Assembly: GCF_018991925.1 (NCBI RefSeq)
Contig: NW_024725489.1
Span: 8,670,255-8,734,254 of the forward strand
DNA length: 64,000 nt
Direction of reading: 5' to 3'
Source: Homarus americanus
Taxonomy: Eukaryota > Arthropoda > Malacostraca > Decapoda > Nephropidae
Position numbers and translations under genes: made by a program. Below the pieces are notes generated by a model that saw nothing but the letters and a program-made list of their open reading frames with translations, had not been told where the DNA came from and did not search any database. Positions within the stretch are counted from its first letter, which is position 1, and each line of letters starts with the position of its first letter. Positions 56,788 to 64,000 of the stretch are shown one piece after another.

Positions 56788-57569
56788 TGTTACACCGTCT
56801 CTTAATTTACTTAAATATCCAGGTTCTAGGCGTAACCAAACAAAAAAGTGAAGTAAATGAAAAGGGAATAAAAAAAATAAAGAAAACCTTTAAGAATTTG
56901 ATTAATTAAATATTAACACAATAAAGAGCCTCGTAGGCTGTCGCAACAAATTGATTCACCATCGAAACTTTTAAGACACAAATGATACTAAACATCGAAA
57001 CATCAAAAGAATAAAAATAAAGCATTGGATTACGTTAACACTGCATAAACATATAAAAACTAACACTAAAATTAACTAACGTGAAACAACACTGAATTAC
57101 TTAGATGTAACTAAGCAAATACTGATGGACATAAATAGAGACATAAATAGGTACTCACATAGATATACCATATTGGTGGCGACAGGAAACACAAAAATAT
57201 TTTAACTATAAGTAACAGGTGACGAGTGTCACTCAAAGGATGTGAACTGTATGACAAGAGGACTGAACTGCCATCTGTCAGTTGGTGGACCACTATACTG
57301 TATATAGGGCCAAATTCCACCCAAAACCCGCGGGTGGGTCGTTTAACGATGCAGATGGTCGTTAGAGGAAAAGAATGCTTGTTACAATACTAAATGAAGA
57401 AATAAGATGGGCTTGAACAAATAATAACAGGTAAGACCTTAACAGCACAGGGTAAGGTGATTAGATTATATAATAATAAATATAACACATCATTACAGGA
57501 ATAATATGGAACAACATGGAAGCATGTTATATATAAAAAAAAATATAAAAATGCGACACGGTCGTAACA
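56788..57569 (-). repeat. 3' LTR
   Basis: 782 bp, same length as the 5' LTR at 60540-61321 and highly similar, with scattered substitutions and small indels. Ends form the inverted pair TGTTA/TAACA. Confidence 0.9.
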
Positions 57570-57582
57570 CTTCCCCCCATAA
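57570..57582 (-). promoter_or_regulatory. Polypurine tract
   Basis: On the element strand ATGGGGGGAAG directly precedes the 3' LTR, the place where second-strand synthesis is primed. Confidence 0.75.
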
Positions 57583-57665
57583 AATAAAATTTTGCTTGCA
57601 CAAATTTTGATATGACATAAGTGTTCATTCTGTGGGTCGAGATAACAGATCACTAGTATCACAGG

Positions 57666-58507
57666 CTAGCTTGCAAGGCTTATAAAAATTAGGGCTCTTA
57701 AAATAGGATATGAGCATAATACATTTTCAAGTTTTGAAAAGAATCCTGACACCTTGAAGTCCAACAAAAATATATTACCCTTCTTCAACAAATCAGTAAG
57801 GGGTAGTGCCAACGCGACAAAATTACAAATATATCTCCGGTAATAACCCACACAACCTAAAAATCTGTGGACTTGTCGTTTGTTACATGGAACAGGTATC
57901 TCAGATATAGTGTCACACCTTGCTGTGGGAGAAGCAAGTTTCCAAACCAATTACATGTCCCACATACAAAAGTTGAGCACAAACAAATTCTGACTTAGCA
58001 AAGTTTATAACAAGTCCTACATTTTCTAACTCAGTGGAGAGAGCGTCTAGCTGACATAAATGGTCTGACCAAGTGTCAGAAAAAATTACAACAACAACTA
58101 AATATACTACACAACCAGGCCAATTGGCTGTGACTTGTGACACCAGCCTTTGAAAGGTAGCAGGGGCATTGCAAAGCCCGAAAGGCATAACATTAAATTT
58201 ATAGGTCTTACCTAATGTCACAAAACTGGAGATGTCTTTAACACGAGAGGTCAATGATACTTGCCAAAACCCTTGAAGGCAATCAATCTTAGAGAGGAAC
58301 TTGGCGTTCCCGATTGCTTTGGTGCAGTCGTCGACTCTTGATAGAGGGAAGCTGTCCTTGCTGGTGACGGCGTTGACCTTGCGGAAGTCGATGCAGAATC
58401 GAAGAGTGCTGTCCTTCTTCGGTACTAGCGTGACTGGTGAGCATCACTCGCTGGTAGGGAGCCTGCTTCATAGGCTTAACAGAACCAACATCAATATCAT
58501 GCACCAC
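57666..58507 (-). pseudogene. Ty3-type reverse transcriptase
   Basis: Pieces in several frames: VHDIDVGSVKPMKQAPY (58507 on), then an L-R-F-C-I-D-F-R-K-V-N-like stretch in another frame, ISSFVTLGKTYKFNVMPFGL followed by CNAPATFQRLV (58254-57913), and RQVHRFLGCVGYYRRYICNF with LALPLTDLLKKG (57950-57666), the start of the RT/RNase H connection. The Y-x-D-D catalytic box is degraded to V-V-V-V-I-F. The domain lies downstream of the integrase. RNase H is absent. Confidence 0.85.
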
Positions 58508-58552
58508 GGCAGTGGTACAGCCAGGCCTATCTTGAAAGACAAGAGGATGTTG

Positions 58553-59509
58553 TTAGGCGGCCAGCACGTCAACTCTCTGGTGTCCCGGTAGACGCTGTAG
58601 TTTCTCCTGCAACTCCACGGAGTTGGACTGCCAAACCCTGACTGATGACAGGGCGAGTGGACTTGCCCCTTCTTTCTCATCTTCTTTCTCACCGTCTACT
58701 AAGAAAGTGTCAACGGCACACACGGGAACTGGATCATCAGCAACAGATGGGGGTGCTGAGCGTGTGTGGTACAGTTTGATGGTGTTGACGTGACATAAGC
58801 GCTGTAGTCGGCGCTTGTCAGGAGTAGAGATAATATAATTCGTGGGGCTTACCTTCTTCACAACTCTATATGGCCCACAGAACTTTGCATGGAGCGGCTG
58901 TCCATGTCTCAGCAAGAGAATGAGTACTTGATCTCCTATCTGGAACTCTTTGTGTCTGGCATGCTTGTCGTACCATGTCTTGGTCTTGGACTGCAACTGC
59001 TGTAAGTGGTCTGCGGCAAGGCTCCAACAACTTAGAAGCTTCTCTTTAACATCTCCTACTAAACTTAATACATTAATGCTCTCTTCACTACTACCCAACA
59101 ATCTATCTCGAGCTATGTACAAAGGACCTCTTACTTGATGAGCGAACAGTAGAAGTAAGAGAAACAAAATGGATGATATTAGGACCCTAGCAGTAACTTT
59201 CCTAAGAGATACAGCATGCAAGTATCTAGTGAAGGTATCAATGACTGTAAATAAATATTCAAACCCACTAGAAGTTTTAGGCAGAGGGCCTACAATGTCA
59301 CACTGTACTCTTGTAAAGGGCTCAGGTACGTGAGGTACTCTTACAAGTGGAATAGCCTGATTGGCTTTGCCTACCTCTTGACAAAAATGACAGTACTTAC
59401 AATATTTAGTGACATCTCTCCTCATGCCTGGTAAATAGAACTTTCTGGCCAGCCTGTTGAACGTCTTTCGGACACCTTGATGTCCAGAAAAGCGATCGTC
59501 ATGGGCCAT
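58553..59509 (-). pseudogene. Ty3-type integrase with internal deletion
   Basis: The 318-codon frame starts with the H-H-C-C zinc finger (MAHDDRFSGHQGVRKTF and CKYCHFCQ), then VQCDIVGPLPKTSSGFEYLF and VIDTFTRYLHAVSLRKVTA (first catalytic D in C-D-I-V-G-P-L). The core then jumps to HQVRGPLYIARDRLL. The segment with the second D and the E of D-D-E is missing, so strand transfer is impossible. The C-terminal RHGQPLHAKFCGPYRVVKKV and DKRRLQRLCHVN blocks follow. An in-frame stop at 59528-59530 separates the frame from its upstream part. Confidence 0.88.
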
Positions 59510-59527
59510 AGCTAGAACATGTTGTCT

Positions 59528-59731
59528 CTAAGTGTGTGGGATAGCTATTTGAGTGACAGACGCCCAGTCCGTGCCTTCCTCTGACATAGTCGGTGGAAGC
59601 CAGCGGCGGCACAAAACACCGTCTTGACTGAAATATCTCGTGGTAGGGCCTGAATCATTGGCAGAATCAAACAAGAGCCGTAATGAATCGTCTTGCTCTT
59701 GCGCAGCTATTAAAGCAACTCTCCCGGTCAC
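59528..59731 (-). pseudogene. Pre-integrase region
   Basis: Same frame as the integrase, upstream of one stop codon. It reads AAQEQDDSLRLLFDSANDSG and YFSQDGVLCRRWLPP, the linker usually found before the integrase zinc finger. Confidence 0.75.
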
Positions 59732-60099
59732 AGCATTAAGTGCCGAAGAAATGTCTTGTTAAGCAATTGCATTAGCAAAGCGTCCTTCTAAGGAAAGTGA
59801 ATCATCTACAACAGGAGTTACATTATGATCATTAGTCATTAACATAAAACGAGTCACAGCACAAAAAGGGAAAACACCGGGCATATCATCCTCAGCTGTT
59901 GCAGCAAATTGTTACTGAGTATGAGGTCCAATCTAGCAACAAGGAGACTTGACAAGTACTAACACAGGCAGCTCGTGCACACCGGCTACGTTTAGCTATA
60001 CCTGAAAAACCAAAGGAGCTGCACCTTCACCCCAAAGGGCGCCCAAAACGACGTATTTGTCAGTCTTCCTCGCCGCAACAACACCCTCTTTGATGAGTT

Positions 60100-60345
60100 T
60101 GGAGACAACCCGAGTCTCTCAGAATAGTGACTGGTGTTTCGACACCATCAACTTCTACCGTGCCTTGTGACAAAAAGGGACGAAAGGTACCAACATCTGG
60201 GTCCTTCGCAAAACTCTCCTGGAAAAGATCAAAGTCTCGTGAGGCGAGAACCCAAATTGCAACATCTTGTGCTTCACCTTATTTGGCTGCGGCCTTGTCC
60301 AACAAAATTCCGCCTTATGACCCGGCTTTCCACAGAAACTACAAG
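60100..60345 (-). pseudogene. Zinc knuckle and protease remnant
   Basis: On the minus strand, CSFCGKPGHKAEFC (about 60340-60299) is an intact C-C-H-C knuckle. Further on, VEVDGVETPVTILRDSG (about 60165-60110) carries the D-S-G active-site triad of a retroviral-type aspartic protease. The capsid part of gag is gone: only about 200 bases separate the knuckle from the 5' LTR. Confidence 0.7.
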
Positions 60346-60520
60346 TAAATTAGAAAATTAGGACGCCCCATTAGGTGGCGAACGAATCCCAGCTCCTCCT
60401 GTAATGCACAAAATTATTACGCACAAAATTACCATTGTTAGTCCTACCATGCCTCAAAACAAATCCATCAGCATGCTTAGAAAAAATATATCACAAGTAT
60501 CAAAAGGTCGTTAGTGAATC

Positions 60521-60539
60521 CTGGCAAGGTCGCCAAAAC
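60521..60539 (-). promoter_or_regulatory. Primer-binding site
   Basis: TGGCGACCTTGCC on the element strand lies a few bases after the 5' LTR. It starts TGG, complementary to the CCA end of a tRNA primer. The tRNA species was not identified. Confidence 0.6.
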
Positions 60540-61321
60540 TGTTAAGCGGTCTCTTAACTTACTTAAATATCCAGGTTCTAGGCGTAACCAAACAAAAAAG
60601 TGAAGTAAATTAAAAGGGAATAAAAATAAATAAAGTAAACCTTTAGGAATTTAATTAATTAAATATTAACACAATAAAGAGCCTCGTAGGCTGTCACAAC
60701 AAATTGATTCACCATCGAGACTTTTAAGACACAAATGATACAAAACATCGAAACATCAAAAGAATAAAAATAAAGCATTGGATTACGTTAACACTGCATA
60801 AACATATAAAAACTATCACTGAAATTAACTAACGTGAAACAACACTGAATTACTTAAATGTAACTAAGCAAATACTGATGGACATAAATAGAGACATAAA
60901 TAGGTACTCACATAGATATACCACATTGGTGGCGACAGGAACACCACAAATAAATTAAGTATAAGTAACAGGTGACGAGTGTCACTCAAAGGATGTGAAC
61001 TGTATGAAAAGAGGACTGAACTGCCCTCTGACAGTTGGTGGACCACTATATATAGGGCCAAATTTCCACCCAAAACCCGCCTGTGGGTCGTTTAACGATG
61101 CAGATGGTCGTTAGAGGAAAAGAATGCATGTTACAATACTAAATGAAGAAATAAGATGGGCTTGAACAAATAATAACAGTTAAAACCTTAACAGCACAGG
61201 GTAAGGTGACTAGATTATATAATAATAAATATAACACATCATTACAGGAATAATATGGAACAACATGGAAGCATGTTATACTGTATAAAAAAAAATAGAA
61301 AAATACGACACGGTCGTAACA
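60540..61321 (-). repeat. 5' LTR
   Basis: 782 bp, partner of 56788-57569. Flanked outside by CAGT (61322-61325). Confidence 0.9.
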
Positions 61322-61325
61322 CAGT

Positions 61326-62980
61326 CCATACAGGGTTGCATGTAAAAGTAATGAAGAGATCTGGTCGTCCATAGTTTCTGACGTAGGTCATGGCATCCTG
61401 AGTCTTTTCATGCATGTATCTCGGACCTCCAGTGAAGGAAGAGGGGAGAAACACTAGCTGTTCAACATTGTCCACATGTCCATCCCTTGCTACTGCATCT
61501 CTCAGACGAATGTAGTCATCAACCCTGAGCTTCTTTTGGTTGAGTCGTATGAAGGTGAGTCTTTCTGTTTCAATTTTGGCATACATGTCCACTACAAACT
61601 GGTGGAAGAAGTTCCTTGATCTTAGTATCTGGTTGAAACTGTCTTCTCTGATCATGAATCTGTATGAAAAAAAAGTCATTGGATGAGACTTTCTTACCTA
61701 CTTTTGCCGCACCAGTCGCTGGATCTGTGTGAGGAATGTTGAAGTGATATCCGTCTTCACCTTTCCAGAAAATGAGAGGATACTGCAGTGCATCATAGGA
61801 TCGATGTGTCTCTGATATTCTTGTGAGCGGCTCGCTCTCATTTTGAGTACGATATCTCGTTTCTCAAACTCTTGAACGACAATCCGGATGGCTACTTCAT
61901 CAACTACAGGATCATTGAATCTTCTTTCATGTTCTCCCTTAGGGGTCGTGTCTGCTTTGATCCTGACTTTGTACTCGTCAGAAGGCATGTTTTCCAGGGC
62001 ATTTTTAAATGTCTGTACATACGTGTTGCGCTGATGCAGCATTTCTTGGCTAGATAGGACAATGTCATGTCTAACACCTTGAATGTTGCCACACCTGGTA
62101 GTAGCCTGCTTTTCATGATCTCCCATGAAGTAGATGTGGAGGAACTTTGGCTGCTCATCTTCCAGTGGTAAGAGGGATCCTGCTTTGTGATAGACTTGAC
62201 CCTGGACTTTGAATGTGGGCATGTATCCGTGCTCACGAACTACTCTGGTAGCTCCAAAGGATGTCATCTGGAAGCATGAATTGTACTTGCGTATATTTTC
62301 CAAGAAGTGTTTTGACTCTGGTGTTGTTCCCAGCATGAGAGCCTTCAATGGTTGTGGTGGTTTTTCCAAATTTGGCAGTCGTACTTTCCCACGAGAGCAG
62401 CACAGACCAGCAGATTCTCCTTTGTACTTCTTTGCACCGTAGTGTTCACATTTCTTATCCATGTTGCCAATGACAACAGAGGGATACTTTTCATATTCTG
62501 TCTCATTATCATAGTTAAATGCTGCTGTTGCAAGTGGATGCCACTGTGTATTCTTTTTTAGAATTCTGGATCCCGCAGCTCTCTGTCTATCAGCATTCAA
62601 ACGAATTTCACGCACTTGATCATGTTCTTGAGAACGTCTTTCTGCTGTTTGCTGTCTGTCAGCATTAAGACGGGATTCCCTTTCCTGATCTGTTTCCTGT
62701 GACCGTCTTGCAGCTGTTCGCTCTCTGTCAGTATTATGACTGGATTCCCTTTCCTGATCTGCTTCCTGTGACCGACGTTCCGCTGTTCCCACTCTGGCAG
62801 CATTAAGACGGGGTTCCCTTTCCTGATCTGTTTCCTGTGACAGACTTGCTGTTTTTCGCTCTCTGTTAGTTTGTAAACGTGCAGCACGTTGTGGCCTTGA
62901 TTAACTTGATCTTGATTGCTGCTTTCTCAGTGCATCTCTCTGTCTTCTTTCAAGAATTGACAGCCTTGGTCGTTTCTTTG
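61326..62980 (-). pseudogene. Helitron protein N-terminal region with 24-residue repeats
   Basis: Frame 62792-61698 (364 codons; the same frame extends up to about 62980 apart from one stop near 62900) opens with R-R-S-Q-E-x-D-Q-E-R-E-type units repeated every 24 residues (72 bp, about 62890-62590). The Helitron-like N domain follows: HYGAKKYKGESAGLCCSRGK, YNSCFQMTSFGA, FKVQGQVYHKAGSLLP and QFLHIYF-like sequence. Frame 61679-61326 continues with VVDMYAKIETERLTFIRLNQ and YGRPDLFITFTCNPVW, where the LTR element interrupts. A frameshift near 61690 separates the two frames. Confidence 0.88.
62590..62890 (-). repeat. 72-bp coding tandem repeat
   Basis: About four imperfect 72-bp units, each with a TTCCCTTTCCTGATCTG block on the plus strand. 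The period is a multiple of three, so the repeat keeps frame and gives charged 24-residue repeats. Confidence 0.85.
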
Positions 62981-63169
62981 GAGGAATTTTGTTCAGTTAG
63001 ATTTTATCTTAATTTTTTTTTTCAGAGAGATTACAATCCTTCCTTCCCTAGGCAATGCTGGGAACAAACAGTGGCTCAAGCTAGTAAGCTATGAAACAAC
63101 GCCCCAACAGTCCCTCGGCAAAAAGTTGCCATGTACCACCGACGCTCTTTTTTTTTATTTATATAGAGA

Positions 63170-63750
63170 CGCTCTTTCAGTTATTTAAATAGATGGCCTT
63201 GGGAAGGAATAGATTTACTAAGGTAGGACATAACGACATTGATTTAGCTCTGTGAAATATCGTACTTTTGGCATACCTCGTAGGAATGGACTACCTACCT
63301 ACCTACCTCCCTTGTTAGAATGGACAGCCTAGAAAAGTTAGAGATCAAAGAAAAGTAAGCTGTAATGAGAGAGAGCATAAGGATAAAATTAGCTATAATA
63401 CGTGGGATGGGATACAACTTTTCAACCTCTGTGTGGTGTAATGGATGGGGGTTAGATGCAGAGAAAAGTAAGCCATAATGAAAGAGAACCTAATGATCAA
63501 AATAGCTGTAAATCATAGGAAGGAATACGACTTTTCTACGTGTGTGCGTCCGGGCTAACCGTTAGTCTCTCTCTCTCTTTCTCTGGTTCTCTCAGGCGTG
63601 TCCGGTCGGGTCTGGTTGGGTGTGTCGGATCTGGTTGGTTGGAGTTTTTTTGAGATCCCCACATGACACTTGCTATCCATGCCAAGTTTGGTCCAGATCC
63701 GTAAAGTAGTTTCCGAAATTCTCGTGCGGACACACAGACAGACTTCTTTG
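63170..63750. other. Unassigned DNA
   Basis: No gene recognised. Two similar segments containing AGAGAAAAGTAAGC(C/T)(A/G)TAATGA near 63345-63370 and 63460-63485 hint at a local duplication. Confidence 0.5.

Positions 63751-63751
<1 letters not shown>

Positions 63752-63803
<52 letters not shown>
63752..63803. repeat. AT dinucleotide microsatellite
   Basis: (AT)n of about 50 bp. Confidence 0.93.
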
Positions 63804-63806
<3 letters not shown>

Positions 63807-63877
63807 CAACCCGGACGAACCCACTGCCCAGGAGCACATGACTGTGACCTGGGAACGCTAACCGCTGGACCACCAGG

Positions 63878-63880
<3 letters not shown>
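63804..63880 (-). repeat. tRNA-like fragment between two AT tracts
   Basis: On the minus strand the 77 bases read GCCTGGTGGTCCAGCGGTTA near the start and GTGGGTTCGTCCGGG near the end. TGGTCCAGCGG fits a Pol III A box and GGTTCGTCC a B box at tRNA-like spacing. The acceptor ends do not pair, so it is not a functional tRNA gene. A tRNA-derived SINE head or tRNA pseudogene inserted into a microsatellite is likely. Confidence 0.5.

Positions 63881-63948
<68 letters not shown>
63880..63948. repeat. AT dinucleotide microsatellite
   Basis: (AT)n of about 69 bp. Confidence 0.93.
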
Positions 63949-63949
<1 letters not shown>

Positions 63950-64000
63950 TGTAAATCCACAATGAAAACGTGGATAAGATAAATCTTGATAAAATCACAC

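Larger units (their letters stand above)
56788..61321 (-). mobile_element. Ty3-type LTR retrotransposon with integrase before RT (Gmr1-like)
   Basis: Two 782-bp LTRs (60540-61321 as 5', 56788-57569 as 3' on the minus strand) begin TGTTACGACC and end TAACA. A 4-bp duplication CAGT flanks the element. The internal order on the minus strand is zinc knuckle, protease, integrase, reverse transcriptase. This inverted order, with Ty3-type sequence, is known from Gmr1-like elements. The 2.97-kb interior is short: most gag, part of the integrase core and RNase H are missing. The element inserted inside the Helitron Rep region. No envelope-like gene is seen. Confidence 0.88.
53803..63169 (-). mobile_element. 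Helitron (Rep-helicase), split by an LTR element
   Basis: On the minus strand: Helitron N-terminal region (62980-61698), more N-domain (61679-61326), LTR insertion (61321-56788), Rep HUH/Y2 domain (56783-56041), central region (55840-55157), PIF1-type helicase (55141-53883), then a 3' hairpin (53814-53830) and a TTAG end at 53806-53803. Without the insertion it is about 4.8 kb. The 5' end is tentative: TCTCTATATAAAT at 63169 followed by GAGCGTC looks Helitron-like, but the preceding base is not the expected A. Several frameshifts make the copy inactive. Confidence 0.85.

Noticed and set aside
57111..57662. Hydrophobic minus-strand frames at 57111-57662 and 60864-61372
   Set aside because: They lie inside the two LTRs and recur in both; LTR sequence, not membrane proteins.
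56788..61321. Envelope gene or endogenous virus
   Set aside because: No frame downstream of RT; the element goes straight to its polypurine tract and LTR.

Overview
This is a eukaryotic, non-coding, transposon-dense window. The repertoire (Penelope-like elements, CR1/L2-type LINEs with an octamer 3' tail, I-type LINEs, a Helitron, a Ty3-type LTR element, hAT-like and Harbinger-like DNA elements, long AT microsatellites) and the text of several repeats suggest an arthropod, most likely a decapod crustacean such as a crayfish. That assignment is inference from remembered repeat text, not from a marker gene. I see no single-copy host gene, intact tRNA gene, rRNA or CRISPR. Almost every long reading frame is a piece of a mobile element, and most are broken.

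Layout. 48-4246: an outer repeat with 18-bp inverted ends, split by a 3.0-kb terminal-inverted-repeat (TIR) transposon (261-3224) that carries an intact 779-codon transposase-like gene. 4282-8932: four Penelope-like fragments, several abutting AT microsatellites. 9561-19865: a four-level nest. A plus-strand LINE is split by a TIR element carrying a decayed CDT/cysteine-rich gene (10182-18316). That element is split by a minus-strand CR1/jockey-like LINE (about 11093-17480), which is itself split by a 1.8-kb hAT-like element (14860-16667). 20530-28434: an I-type LINE split by a nearly full-length minus-strand CR1 (21481-25440) with an intact esterase-type ORF1. 28945-40990: two head-to-tail copies of an unusual reverse-transcriptase element on the minus strand. 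One copy holds a solo LTR; the other is split by a full-length I-type LINE (32981-38699) with a perfect 13-bp target duplication. 41117-46218: microsatellite, CR1 pieces in both orientations around a 100-N gap, a Penelope element, a hAT end, and a second copy of the right part of the first repeat. 46219-53780: a small Harbinger-like MITE, SINE-like repeats, decayed LINE pieces, a gag fragment, and about 2 kb with nothing recognisable. 53803-63169: a minus-strand Helitron (HUH Rep plus PIF1 helicase), split by a Ty3-type LTR element (56788-61321) whose integrase lies upstream of its reverse transcriptase. 63170-64000: unassigned DNA, then AT microsatellites around a tRNA-like fragment.

Target duplications and homologous copies let the insertion order be read directly in several places. 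The best candidates for undescribed biology are the intact transposase-like gene at 543-2882, which shares a motif pair with the gene at 15215-16402, and the TIR element carrying the CDT-family gene.
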